From the NCBI GenBank assembly GCA_045046905.1, contig JASFYU010000116.1, forward strand, positions 1 to 64,000: a stretch of 64,000 bases of DNA. The letters are read 5' to 3'. Shown one piece after another: positions 33,155 through 42,661 of the stretch. Numbering within the stretch: the first letter of the stretch is position 1; every line of letters starts with the position of its first letter. The DNA is from JASFYU01 sp045046905 (GTDB lineage Bacteria; Bacteroidota; Bacteroidia; Flavobacteriales; Flavobacteriaceae). Below the pieces are notes generated by a model. That model saw nothing but the letters and a program-made list of their open reading frames with translations. It made no database searches and was not told the origin of the DNA. A program made the position numbers and the translations under genes.

Positions 33155-34153
33155 CTATATAAAACTTCTAAAAAAGGTATTGCGCAACACCCATTCCAAT
33201 AGAATCAAAGCCCCTGCCAAAAATATCCACGGCCTAAACTTTTCTTCGTATTTATAATATTTGAATTCCTCTATTTCGGTTTTTTCGAGCTTGTTGATCT
33301 CTTCATAAATAGCTTCTAGCTTCTCATTATCCGTTGCCCTAAAATATTTTCCGCCGGTAGCCTCGGCTATATCCTTTAACAAAGTCTCATCGATTTCGAC
33401 TTGTTGCATGCCGTACCTGAAGGAGCCATCCGAATTATAGGCGATTGGGGAGAGAGCATTTCCATTGGTACCCAAACCAATGGTATAGGTTTTAATACCA
33501 AATTCAACAGCTAGATCTGCCGCGGTCTGGGGCTCGATAAAACCTGCATTATTGACCCCATCGGTAAGCAAAATAATAATTTTACTGATGGCCTTACTAT
33601 CCTTTAAACGGTTCACTGAAGTAGCCAAGCCCATGCCAATAGCGGTTCCGTCATTTAACTGACCATAAGTAATCTCTCTAAGGGCACTTAAAACTATAGA
33701 TTTATCACTTGTAATCGGGGTTTTTGTATAAGCCTCACCGGCATAGGCAACCAGTCCTATACGATCATTCGGGCGCTCTTTTATAAAATTTGCGGCTACT
33801 TCTTTTAAGGCTGCCAATCTGTTCGGTTTCAAATCTCGTGCCAACATGCTCGAGGATACATCGATGGCCATTACAATATCGACTCCCTTGGTCGTCTTTG
33901 TTCGAGTAGAGATGTCTTCAGTCTGCGGTCTGGCCATGGCAACTATTATTGTGGCAAGCGCCAATAACCTGAGTAAGAATAGCAGCGGTTTGAGCCTTGG
34001 CAGTATGCTGTTTTCAGAAAAGCCCTTGATACTCGAAATCTGAAGTGACGCTAGCTGTTCTTTTCGTTTTAGAATATACCAAAGCACAGCTAGTGGTAGC
34101 AGCAGTAGCAACCAAAAAAACTCAGGGTTTGCATAGGTAATATTCTCGAACAT
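33155..34153 (-). CDS. batA: BatA: VWA-domain membrane protein
   Basis: The 332-residue protein has the same layout as BatB: N-terminal spans, VWA domain with DVSSSMLARDLKPNR (MIDAS DxSxS) and ILLTDGVNNAG, and a C-terminal span PWIFLAGALILLEWVL. The start abuts the stop of the BatD-like gene with no gap, showing tight coupling. A role with the MoxR ATPase is inferred from gene order. Confidence 0.9.
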   Translation of the reverse strand: MFENITYANPEFFWLLLLLPLAVLWYILKRKEQLASLQISSIKGFSENSILPRLKPLLFLLRLLALATIIVAMARPQTEDISTRTKTTKGVDIVMAIDVSSSMLARDLKPNRLAALKEVAANFIKERPNDRIGLVAYAGEAYTKTPITSDKSIVLSALREITYGQLNDGTAIGMGLATSVNRLKDSKAISKIIILLTDGVNNAGFIEPQTAADLAVEFGIKTYTIGLGTNGNALSPIAYNSDGSFRYGMQQVEIDETLLKDIAEATGGKYFRATDNEKLEAIYEEINKLEKTEIEEFKYYKYEEKFRPWIFLAGALILLEWVLRNTFFRSFI

Positions 34154-35812
34154 TTATACGTCTGTTTTTACCTCTATGGTTGATAAAATTCTATCTACAA
34201 TCTGTTGGGCGTATGAATCATCATCGGCCCATGTTAACAGCAATTGCTGTTGAAAACCTTTTCCGCCAAAACTCAGGATGATATATTTAGCCTGTACCAT
34301 CTCATCGGATTCAGCTACTTTGAACTTGCAGCTACCATACGTCTTAATTCCTTTTACACCAGTAATGGTAGTGAATTCCTCTTGTTTGGTAATAATATTT
34401 TTAGCGCCTTTTTTTTCAAAATTTTCAATTAATTGCTCAATGGTCTTTTCGAATTCGGGTTCCACAGCTTGCGTAAACGTAGTCGATGTGGCAGCTATGG
34501 TAAACAAGGCATCATCATTTCTGAATAAAAAAGTCTGTAGCTCATTTATGCTTGCTTTGGCCTCTGGCGGAATTTTGGTTTTTTGCCGTACCAATACTTC
34601 AGGAGTCTCTAAATTGATAGGCGGATACCCATATGAACTGGCTACCCATTCATTTTCCAATAGTTTTTTTGTAGGATGTAGTGTGACCGTATCCCAAACA
34701 TAGGTCGGGCCATAGTAAGCCGCGAGGGAAGCAATCGAGATCAATAGTACTCCCAGAGTTATACCGCCAGCGAATATCCGCTTTTTACGCTCTGCTTTTT
34801 GGGCCAATTCTTCTTGGTACTCCTCTTGCTCCAGAAGTTCTTCCTCAGTAGGTTCAGGAAGGGCATCATGGGTCTTGATTACAATTTGTTCAATTGATTT
34901 TCGGTCTTGCTCCGCTACTGAAGTAGGAGGTTTAGATCTTGCGAATTTTACTAAATCGGCTGTTTGTAAAATTCTTTTGAACTGATTCAGGGTATCATTC
35001 TCCAGTTTCAATTCTCCGGCATCTTTTAACAGTTCTAATTTATTTATCAATTGGTCTGTTGTACTTTCAAGTGCGCTTACATGTGCATCTTCTTCTAAAT
35101 AGGAACGCACAATATCAGTAAGTTCAGAATAATATTCCTTGTATTCATCTTGGATAAGGTATTTGGAGTTTTCTAATTTTTTTAATTCCAATAAGGCCCG
35201 GTCATAAGCAGGCAGTAAGGCTACCTTTTCTTCATCAGTCAAGGGTTCTTTTCGAAATACAAACCAATATAGTAGGGCGCCAATAAGGGCTATACCGGCC
35301 AAAATGGCCAAAAGTATTTTCCAAAGATCTGAATTACTTTTTTCCACGACCATCAATTCCTTGATATCGTACATTTTTTGGACCAGCGTGTCTACGGCTA
35401 CTGTTGCGACATCGATTTTTAAGGAATCTGTAAAAAACCCTTTGCCATTGATTTCAATACGTTGTGCCGGAAGTTTATACGACCCTGAATCAAATTGGGT
35501 CAGGGCATATATTTTCTGAAGGGTAATCCTGTCCTTTTTTCTGGTCGTATCGGTAGCAAATGCCTCCACGGTTTCCAAGGGAGAAAAAGTTTGCCCTTCA
35601 GGAAAAATAACCTGCGCCGTAGAATCTACTTCTACCGTAACCGTGAACTTTATTTGCTCCCCAATTTTGATAAATGTGGTATCTACCTCGGAACGTACCG
35701 ATATATTTTTCTGGGCAAAACCAAGAAAAGCAATATTGAAACACAAACACAAAAGAGCATATCGCGCGTGTTGCGAAATAAAATACTTCATTTTTGTTTT
35801 TCCATTTCTCAT
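34154..35812 (-). CDS. BatD-like two-span membrane protein of the Bat operon
   Basis: The 552-residue protein has a signal peptide (to about residue 33), a beta-rich periplasmic domain (about 35-160, KNISVRSEVDTTFIKIGEQI), a first span near 168-187 (WKILLAILAGIALIGALLYW), a cytoplasmic helical region with an acidic EELLEQEEYQEELAQ segment, a second span near 350-368, and a C-terminal domain. It sits between DUF58 and BatA in the operon. It resembles the BatD family loosely at the N-terminus and is often annotated as a hypothetical protein. An internal ATG seven codons in could be the true start. Confidence 0.75.
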   Translation of the reverse strand: MRNGKTKMKYFISQHARYALLCLCFNIAFLGFAQKNISVRSEVDTTFIKIGEQIKFTVTVEVDSTAQVIFPEGQTFSPLETVEAFATDTTRKKDRITLQKIYALTQFDSGSYKLPAQRIEINGKGFFTDSLKIDVATVAVDTLVQKMYDIKELMVVEKSNSDLWKILLAILAGIALIGALLYWFVFRKEPLTDEEKVALLPAYDRALLELKKLENSKYLIQDEYKEYYSELTDIVRSYLEEDAHVSALESTTDQLINKLELLKDAGELKLENDTLNQFKRILQTADLVKFARSKPPTSVAEQDRKSIEQIVIKTHDALPEPTEEELLEQEEYQEELAQKAERKKRIFAGGITLGVLLISIASLAAYYGPTYVWDTVTLHPTKKLLENEWVASSYGYPPINLETPEVLVRQKTKIPPEAKASINELQTFLFRNDDALFTIAATSTTFTQAVEPEFEKTIEQLIENFEKKGAKNIITKQEEFTTITGVKGIKTYGSCKFKVAESDEMVQAKYIILSFGGKGFQQQLLLTWADDDSYAQQIVDRILSTIEVKTDV

Positions 35813-35816
35813 TAGA

Positions 35817-36683
35817 TTAACCTCTTCGTTTAAAATAACCCAATAATTTTTTTACGTAACTTTCATCTACCCTACAACTAATGGTACCACAGCCTGATTT
35901 TGTAAAGGTCTCCTTGAAATAGTCTACCCTGCCCTTATGATATTCACCATAGGCCCTACGTACACTTTTAGATTGGGTATTGATTAATTTTACAGCGCCG
36001 GTCTCAACATCGTACATCTGTACCATACCCAAGTTAGGTATAGTTTCCTCGCGTTCGTCATAAACAAAGATCCCGGTCACATCGTGTTTATTCCCTGTTA
36101 TTTTCAGGGTAGTTTCGTAATCTTCGGCCATAAAATCGGATAATACGAAAACAATGGCCTTTTTCTTCATCACATTGGTAAGGTACTTTAGTGCCTCGGC
36201 AATATTGGTATGGTGACTTTTAGGTTTAAATTCTAACAATTCGCGAATAATTCGAAGTACATGTCTTTTTCCTTTTTTCGGCGGAATAAAAAGTTCTACG
36301 TCGTCTGAAAATAAAATCAGCCCGACCTTATCATTATTCTGCAGGGCAGAAAATGCCAAGGTGGCCGATATTTCTGTGATGATTTCTTTTTTGAATTGAT
36401 CCTTAGTACCAAACATTTCTGATCCGCTGACATCAACGAGTAGCATCATAGTAAGTTCACGCTCCTCCTCGAAGACTTTGACAAAGGGCTCATTATACCG
36501 TGCGGTAACATTCCAGTCGATATTACGTACATCATCTCCGAATTGATATTGTCTGACTTCGCTAAAAGTCATACCGCGCCCCTTAAAAGTAGAATGGTAT
36601 TCCCCACCAAAAATATGGTCAGAAAGACGACGTGTCTTTATCTCGATCTTACGTACTTTTTTAAGTAGCTCTTTGGTATCCAT
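35817..36683 (-). CDS. DUF58-domain protein
   Basis: The 288-residue protein has the DUF58 core VRQYQFGDDVRNIDWNVTARY with the RxxxxGDxxRxIDW pattern and a VWA-like region LLVDVSGSEMFGTK. Proteins of this family accompany MoxR ATPases and Bat proteins and are thought to assist substrate recognition or assembly. There is no membrane segment, so it is probably cytoplasmic. A 101-base gap separates it from moxR, and four bases from the BatD-like gene. Confidence 0.92.
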   Translation of the reverse strand: MDTKELLKKVRKIEIKTRRLSDHIFGGEYHSTFKGRGMTFSEVRQYQFGDDVRNIDWNVTARYNEPFVKVFEEERELTMMLLVDVSGSEMFGTKDQFKKEIITEISATLAFSALQNNDKVGLILFSDDVELFIPPKKGKRHVLRIIRELLEFKPKSHHTNIAEALKYLTNVMKKKAIVFVLSDFMAEDYETTLKITGNKHDVTGIFVYDEREETIPNLGMVQMYDVETGAVKLINTQSKSVRRAYGEYHKGRVDYFKETFTKSGCGTISCRVDESYVKKLLGYFKRRG

Positions 36684-36784
36684 CGTAATCAGTGAACAGT
36701 TTTAAGTAGGCAATTCACAGCAGTAATAAATCAAAGTGTTCAACAGACGAAAATTGTGCCGCCCATCAAATACTGCTAACTGTT

Positions 36785-37786
36785 TTAAGGCACTTCGATC
36801 TCGTTTACAATTTTGTTGATAATCTCCTCTGAAGTAATATTCTCAGCTTCGGCTTCATAGGTGATTCCTATTCTATGACGCAGCACATCATGAACTATAG
36901 CCCTTACATCTTCGGGTACTACATAGCCCCTTCGTTTGATAAAAGCATAGCATTTAGCCGCAATTCCCAGATTTATACTTCCACGTGGTGAGGCCCCAAA
37001 GCTTATTAAGGGTTTCAGGCTTTCGAGGTTGTATTTTTCAGGATAACGGGTGGCAAAAACAATATCAAGAATATATTTCTCTACTTTTTCGTCCATATAT
37101 ACCTCACGTACCGCTTTCTGCCCATCCAATATTTGTTTTAAAGTAACTACGGGATTTACCTCTTCATAGGCTCCCAGAAGGTTTTGGCGCATAATCAACT
37201 GTTCCTCATTCATCTTTGGGTAGTCGATGACCGTTTTTAGCATAAAACGATCTATTTGTGCTTCGGGCAGCGGATAAGTACCTTCTTGTTCTATTGGGTT
37301 TTGCGTTGCCATTACCAAAAAAGGTTTGTCTAAAATAAAGGTTTCGTCCCCGATAGTGACCTGCTTTTCTTGCATCGCCTCCAAAAGTGCTGATTGCACC
37401 TTGGCGGGCGCACGGTTTATTTCATCTGCCAGCACAAAGTTGGCGAAAATAGGCCCTTTTTTTATAGAGAAATCGTTGATTTTCATATTGTAAATCATTG
37501 TACCTACAATATCTGCGGGCAAGAGGTCGGGAGTAAATTGAATTCTGCTAAAATCTCCTTTTACCGCCTTTGCCAAGGTGTTTATCGCTAACGTTTTCGC
37601 TAGACCAGGAACACCCTCCAATAAAATATGGCCCTGCCCTAAAAGGCCAATAAGTAATCTTTCGATCATATGCTTTTGGCCGACGATTACCTTGTTCATC
37701 TCTAACATCAGAAGGTCTATAAAAGCACTTTCCTTAGCAATTTTTTCGTTCACCGCATGTATATCAACGGTAGTATTTTCTTCCAT
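36785..37786 (-). CDS. MoxR-family AAA+ ATPase
   Basis: The 333-residue ATPase has the Walker A region HILLEGVPGLAKT, Walker B in NFVLADEINRAPAKVQ, sensor 1 in MATQNPIEQEGTYPLPEAQ and the lid domain ISFGASPRGSINLGIAAKC. MoxR proteins act as chaperone-like ATPases with VWA-domain partners, here BatA and BatB. It is the first gene of the operon, so the promoter should lie in the 478-base gap upstream. Confidence 0.93.
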   Translation of the reverse strand: MEENTTVDIHAVNEKIAKESAFIDLLMLEMNKVIVGQKHMIERLLIGLLGQGHILLEGVPGLAKTLAINTLAKAVKGDFSRIQFTPDLLPADIVGTMIYNMKINDFSIKKGPIFANFVLADEINRAPAKVQSALLEAMQEKQVTIGDETFILDKPFLVMATQNPIEQEGTYPLPEAQIDRFMLKTVIDYPKMNEEQLIMRQNLLGAYEEVNPVVTLKQILDGQKAVREVYMDEKVEKYILDIVFATRYPEKYNLESLKPLISFGASPRGSINLGIAAKCYAFIKRRGYVVPEDVRAIVHDVLRHRIGITYEAEAENITSEEIINKIVNEIEVP

Positions 37787-38264
37787 ATAAATATTTAAAT
37801 TTTTGGTAAAGGCTGCTTAGTTAAGCAATAGGCTGCAAATTGAAAATTTATTCACTGAGTCGCTGTTAATGATTGGTTAAAAATAGGCACGCCCCTTTAT
37901 TTTTATGAAGTTTTTAAGGTATTTCTTTTTAATTTCACGCAACTATGGTAAACTTATCCGATTTTTCTAAAATTAGTGCAGAAGCCAAGTCTTGGAGGAG
38001 TTAAAAAAAACAACTCCCTATAAACGAAAAAACTGCATTAATGTACTAGGGTTTGATTTAGGATTTACATTGTCTGACAATATAAATTTTGAGGGAAAGA
38101 TATACAATTAATTACAAAAAGCAGTAATCAATACATGCGAAATAAAAGGGCAGTAACAATCTAAAGATTAGCGCTAGAGCCAATAGCACTTTTGCTGTAA
38201 AACCTTGGTCGTTTTTAGAAGATTTGTTTATACTACTTAAGCTTCTATTATTATATAAAATTGA
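37787..38264. other. 478-base gap upstream of the Bat operon
   Basis: The gap separates moxR (minus) from the SDR gene (plus) and must hold both promoters. A small inverted repeat GGAGTT...AACTCC lies at about 37997-38017. A hydrophobic minus-strand frame without a start codon crosses 38112-38230. No TAnnTTTG element with good spacing was found by eye. Confidence 0.5.
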
Positions 38265-39020
38265 ATGAAAAAAATAGCACTTATTACTGGGGCCACAAGT
38301 GGAATTGGCCTTGCCACGGCAGAACTTTTTGCCGAAAACAAGATTGATTTGATTTTATGTGGCCGAAGACAAGGCCGGCTGGAGGCCCTAAAGGATAGAT
38401 TGAGTAAGCATAGCCGGGTATATATCCTCAATTTTGACGTGAGTGACAAGCTTGCCGTCTTTGATGCCATTGCATCTCTACCCAAAGATTTTTCGGAGAT
38501 AGATATTTTAATCAATAATGCCGGTAATGCCCATGGCCTTGATTCTTTCGAAGATGGGAGTTTAGAAGATTGGGATGCCATGTTAGATATTAATGTAAAA
38601 GGGTTGCTTTATGTTACCAAGGCAATTCTTCCTAAAATGGTACTGCAAAAGTCAGGGCACATTATTAATATTGGATCGATTGCAGGAAAAGAAATATATC
38701 CTAAAGGAAATGTATATTGTGCTAGTAAATATGCGGTCGATGCTATAAATAAATCTATGCAAGTAGATTTGAACCCCTATGGTATTCGTGTAGGGGCCGT
38801 TAACCCGGGAGCGGTGGAAACAGAATTCAGCAATGTGCGTTTTAAAGGTGATGACCAACGTGCCCACAATGTGTATGAAGGCTTTCAGCCCTTACGCCCA
38901 GAAGATATTGCCGATATCATCTATTTTGTGGTCACGCGCCCTTACCATGTGAATATTGCCGATTTGGTCGTACTGCCTACCGCTCAGGCTTCTGCTAATC
39001 TAATTAAAAAAGAAGTATGA
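38265..39020 (+). CDS. Short-chain dehydrogenase/reductase
   Basis: The 251-residue enzyme has the SDR cofactor motif ALITGATSGIGLATAELF (TGxxxGIG), the NNAG stretch ILINNAGNAHG, the active-site Ser in NIGSIAG and the YxxxK motif YCASKYAVDAINK. Arg near the first loop (CGRRQGR) suggests NADPH use. It resembles serine 3-dehydrogenase-like SDRs (YdfG type) but the substrate is uncertain. The Bat promoter region lies upstream. Confidence 0.92.
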   Translation: MKKIALITGATSGIGLATAELFAENKIDLILCGRRQGRLEALKDRLSKHSRVYILNFDVSDKLAVFDAIASLPKDFSEIDILINNAGNAHGLDSFEDGSLEDWDAMLDINVKGLLYVTKAILPKMVLQKSGHIINIGSIAGKEIYPKGNVYCASKYAVDAINKSMQVDLNPYGIRVGAVNPGAVETEFSNVRFKGDDQRAHNVYEGFQPLRPEDIADIIYFVVTRPYHVNIADLVVLPTAQASANLIKKEV

Positions 39021-39148
39021 GCAAAGTGTTCAGCTTTGTAGTTAAAGAAAACTGCCAAGCGGGCCGTTGAATAGGGGTCTAAAAGAATAGATTGCTTCAC
39101 TCCTGTTCGCAATAAAGGGCAAAAAGAATACAAGCATTAACACGAAAA

Positions 39149-40285
39149 ATGATTAACAAACGCCTTTTAGTCAAGAACCTTCTCGCCCACAATGATGAGA
39201 ATAGCTTTTACGACAAAAAACGTTTTATAGATATCGGTAGAAAAGAAGGCAAGGCAAAATTTTTAAAACATGTCTGCGCTCTGGCCAATAGTAATCCTAA
39301 AAACAGTTCTTTTATTGTTGTTGGGGTCGAGGATGAGGACAATACCATTGTTGGTGTTGATTTTTTTGATGACAGTAAGATCCAAAATTTGGTAAATGCC
39401 TATTTGGATAATCCCCCGTTGATTGCGTATGAAAATATTCCGTTCCCACATTTACCTGAAGGAAAAGTGATAGGCTTGGTCACCATTACATCCAATGGAA
39501 AAGTATGTGCCCTTCGCAAAAATATATGGAAATATTATGGGGGTATGATTTTTTTTCGAGAGGGTAGCATCAGTATGCCCAAGGCCTATGATATAGAGCT
39601 GAAGAATATAAATTCAGAGGACGTGGCCCTTATTGAACAACATGCCCGAAACAATATAGAGCTCACCTTAGACGGGGTTATCGATTTTATCAATAATCGT
39701 CATAAAGATATAGAAAGCAGCTACAAGGTTTTCAAGGAGCAGTTTGTGGTCTGCTGGGCCGGAAATCGAAAAAAAGTGAATGGGGAAACCTATTTTTCTA
39801 GGGTAGATATTGAATTGATCAATGAACAGGTAAAACTCTTTTATTCAACCTTCGATGAGATTACAATTACATATGATGAACATTCTTTTACAACAGTTGA
39901 GTATGTACAACTGGGTCTGGGGGCAAAACAAAAGTATTACCCCTTAGAAAAAGTAGTCATTCATTTTGAGGACAACGGCAAATATCAAATACAAAGTGAT
40001 CTGGTTTTTGAACCCCCACAATATGACAAAAAGGCATTGCATCATATTTTTAATGCCAACAATGCCCTACTTGAGAAGTTGGAGAAGAAAATTGATTTAA
40101 AACCTGCTGAAAAAATTGATCTAAAACAGCTTCCTAACACCTATTTAATGTGTTATCTCAACGGATTTGAAGACGCCAAGAATCAGATGGAAAATGCCAG
40201 ATCAGCTGCAAAAAAATATGATAGACAACTCTATAGCTCATTAAAAGAATCACTGCGAATCTTGCGCAAGGTGAAATACAGTTGA
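39149..40285 (+). CDS. AlbA_2/Schlafen-type DNA-binding or ATP-binding protein
   Basis: The 378-residue protein has the AlbA_2 (SLFN-like) N-terminal region: EGKAKFLKHVCALANS followed by SSFIVVGVEDEDNTIVGV and a DDSKIQNLVN motif, as in the putative transcriptional regulators annotated ATP-binding protein. The remaining 200 residues are a family-specific extension with a charged helical C-terminus. Proteins of this type are common in Flavobacteriaceae; function is not established. No toxin, phage or restriction gene is nearby, so a defence role is not argued. Confidence 0.7.
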   Translation: MINKRLLVKNLLAHNDENSFYDKKRFIDIGRKEGKAKFLKHVCALANSNPKNSSFIVVGVEDEDNTIVGVDFFDDSKIQNLVNAYLDNPPLIAYENIPFPHLPEGKVIGLVTITSNGKVCALRKNIWKYYGGMIFFREGSISMPKAYDIELKNINSEDVALIEQHARNNIELTLDGVIDFINNRHKDIESSYKVFKEQFVVCWAGNRKKVNGETYFSRVDIELINEQVKLFYSTFDEITITYDEHSFTTVEYVQLGLGAKQKYYPLEKVVIHFEDNGKYQIQSDLVFEPPQYDKKALHHIFNANNALLEKLEKKIDLKPAEKIDLKQLPNTYLMCYLNGFEDAKNQMENARSAAKKYDRQLYSSLKESLRILRKVKYS

Positions 40286-40292
40286 TCGTTTA

Positions 40293-42014
40293 TTATTCTA
40301 TTTTTTTTCCTATTAATTCCATACCGCCTTGGTTTAAGGTTACGCTTTCTATTTCGCCCTCTTCATTTTGATTAAAAGTGAGTTGCGCTTCGACTACTTT
40401 ATAGTAGAACACATTTTCTGTTTTTGGAAATACCGAAACCTCAGCTTGCCCGGTTGCCTGTGCTTTTAATTGATTCCCATCCTTAGAAATACTAAGAATA
40501 AAATTAGGAGCCAATTGGTATTTGCCTGTGTATGTTTCTAGAACTTTTTCATTTATACTAATTTCTTTGACCAAACCATCGGGGTCTACCCCCAGTTCTT
40601 TCAGCTTCTCTATTGCATTTTGGCTACCCGGATTTAGCTCTAGTGATTTACTATAATTCACAATGGCTTGTTCTTTATCTCCATTTTTCATTAATGCCTC
40701 GCCATAACTGTCATAAACATTGGAAGAATTCGGATACGCTTCCGTATTTAGCTTAAATACCGCAATGGCCTTTTCGACCTCTTCGCTTCTCAGGTAACGG
40801 TAACCCAATTGATTTAGTTGAGTTTCAGAAAAATCAAATTCTTCAGCTTGGTTTTTCTTTAGATTCCAATAGGTTTTCAAGCCTGTTTCTATTCCGTTCT
40901 GATCAATACTATTTTGAAGTTTAATGGCTATCGAAGGTTTTATTTTGTTTAGGGGTGACGCTGGTCGCAGTATATGAATTCCGATATCATCGACCGCTGC
41001 ATTTGAATTCGACAAAACCACCACGGCCTTATCACCGCCTTTGACAAAACCTGCAAAAGTGCGATACCCTCCTGTGCCCCCATTATGCCATACGATTTTC
41101 AGATCATCAAAAACCATAGTGTGCCACCCTAGCCCAACAATGGGTTCGGCACCTTCAATTCTTGAATTTTTGTGCGCCAATTGCATCGCAGGGTAAAGTG
41201 CGCTTTTTTCTTTGCCCATATTGGCCGCTAGATATTTTAGCATATCAACGGCCGTAGATCGTATCGCACCTGCACCAGCCAAAGTAGTTAAGTCCCAATT
41301 TTCAACTTCCTCGCCTCCGCTATGACCCAGGGCGAGGTTTTTTTTCATAGTTGGGCTAAGAGTGATACCGGTATGGTCAAGATGTAGCGCTTTTGTGATA
41401 ACCGAGCTCAATAAGTCTTCATAGGTCATAGCGTTTTTAGTAGCCAAAATATGCCCCAATAAACCCATGGCATAATTCGAATACTCGTACTGCGAGCCAA
41501 TATCACGGCTTAAATCATAAGTGTTTAGAAACTCATATAATAGTTTTTCGGAATAATCTGCAAAGGGGTTCGCTGCATTGGCGGGATTAAAGTTTGAGGG
41601 CATTCGGGGCAATGAGGAAGTATGGTTTGCCATATGAACCAGTTGTATAGTCGCTCCATTTCTTGTTGGAGCAGTAACGCCTTCAGGAAGGTATTTTTGT
41701 AGGTCATCGTCTAGATATACTTTCTTTTTTAAGACCATATCTGCCAATAGCAAACCCGTAAAGGTTTTTGAAATGGAGCCTATTTCAAAAACGGAGTGTT
41801 TATCAACGGCTTCTTTAGTTTTCAAGGATTTTACTCCATAGCTATAATAATGGATGCCAGTTGCATCTAAGATGCCGACGACAATACCGGTGTTGATACC
41901 ATTGTCAATACGTGCTTTTATATTGTTTTGAACTTCTTCGGATGGTACGGTCTGTGATTGACAAACAGATAAGAACCCTAGAATAATCAATGGAATAATA
42001 AATTTCTTCAGCAT
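40293..42014 (-). CDS. Serine hydrolase (class C beta-lactamase fold) with TPR and DUF3471-like tail
   Basis: The 573-residue protein has a signal sequence (possible lipobox LSVC, Cys18), then a beta-lactamase/transpeptidase-like domain with the SxxK motif Ser80-Ile-Ser-Lys83 in FEIGSISKTF, the YxN motif YSNYAMG and the HxG-like HNGGTGGY. Residues 380-470 contain TPR repeats (ALMKNGDKEQAIVNYSKSLEL), and the C-terminal end is a beta-rich DUF3471-like part. It probably acts on peptides or esters in the periplasm rather than as a resistance beta-lactamase. It is downstream of a sigma factor/membrane protein pair in the same direction. Confidence 0.86.
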   Translation of the reverse strand: MLKKFIIPLIILGFLSVCQSQTVPSEEVQNNIKARIDNGINTGIVVGILDATGIHYYSYGVKSLKTKEAVDKHSVFEIGSISKTFTGLLLADMVLKKKVYLDDDLQKYLPEGVTAPTRNGATIQLVHMANHTSSLPRMPSNFNPANAANPFADYSEKLLYEFLNTYDLSRDIGSQYEYSNYAMGLLGHILATKNAMTYEDLLSSVITKALHLDHTGITLSPTMKKNLALGHSGGEEVENWDLTTLAGAGAIRSTAVDMLKYLAANMGKEKSALYPAMQLAHKNSRIEGAEPIVGLGWHTMVFDDLKIVWHNGGTGGYRTFAGFVKGGDKAVVVLSNSNAAVDDIGIHILRPASPLNKIKPSIAIKLQNSIDQNGIETGLKTYWNLKKNQAEEFDFSETQLNQLGYRYLRSEEVEKAIAVFKLNTEAYPNSSNVYDSYGEALMKNGDKEQAIVNYSKSLELNPGSQNAIEKLKELGVDPDGLVKEISINEKVLETYTGKYQLAPNFILSISKDGNQLKAQATGQAEVSVFPKTENVFYYKVVEAQLTFNQNEEGEIESVTLNQGGMELIGKKIE

Positions 42015-42067
42015 GATTTTAAATATGAGTTAGTATTTTCAGGTAGTTTTTGAATGATGATTTGATG

Positions 42068-42661
42068 TTATTCCTCTAGCACCCGTATAAGTTCGTTAAT
42101 TTTCTTTAGTCTAGGGCTGTATATCTTTTTTACGATCCAGCGACTATAAAAGTATGTGGCAATTACGGTAGCTAGGCCGATGAATGTCAGTATGATCAAA
42201 AATTTGAAATCAATAATACCATCTAAATAAGGGCCGGCTATGAATAAAAAATACCCTGTCATCGGTGGTAGAACATACCAGTATAATGCCGTATTTGTCA
42301 CGTTTTTTAAAAGGCTTACATAGGTTTGGTTCTCTTTCAAATAATCTAGATAGTTTAAAGTGATCGATTTTGGTCTTTTTTTCTTTAGCGTTCTAAGTCG
42401 GATCATATACCAAATAGCCCAAATAACGATTAAAAAAGAAGCTAGCTTTGATAAGACAAAAGGCACCCAGTATATATAAAACAGAAATACAGGAACTATA
42501 GTGAGTGCCGCGATTTGTTCTATGAGGATGCCAAATTTAATCTGTCGATGAAAACGGTCTAGGCTAGACTGCATATCGAGTATCAATCTCGACTTCTCGA
42601 ATTTTACCTGCTCTATTTTGGTAGAGGATTGCCAAATTTTTATCAATTCATCTTCCACCAT
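42068..42661 (-). CDS. Four-span membrane protein paired with an ECF sigma factor
   Basis: The 197-residue protein has four hydrophobic segments, in two pairs (near residues 45-60 and 66-86, and near 125-145 and 150-172), and a soluble N-terminal helix of about 40 residues (DELIKIWQSSTKIEQVKFE). Its start overlaps the end of the sigma-factor gene by 19 bases. Proteins in this position often act as anti-sigma factors, but no ZAS or other known anti-sigma motif is visible, so this is inference from position. The gap to the serine hydrolase is 53 bases. Confidence 0.75.
   Translation of the reverse strand: MVEDELIKIWQSSTKIEQVKFEKSRLILDMQSSLDRFHRQIKFGILIEQIAALTIVPVFLFYIYWVPFVLSKLASFLIVIWAIWYMIRLRTLKKKRPKSITLNYLDYLKENQTYVSLLKNVTNTALYWYVLPPMTGYFLFIAGPYLDGIIDFKFLIILTFIGLATVIATYFYSRWIVKKIYSPRLKKINELIRVLEE

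Noticed and set aside
38112..38230. Minus-strand hydrophobic frame (KVLLALALIFRLLLPFYF) upstream of moxR
   Set aside because: No usable start codon or ribosome-binding site, and no family match.
39149..40285. AlbA_2/Schlafen-like gene as a phage-defence gene
   Set aside because: It is a common chromosomal family in flavobacteria and has no mobile or defence neighbours here.
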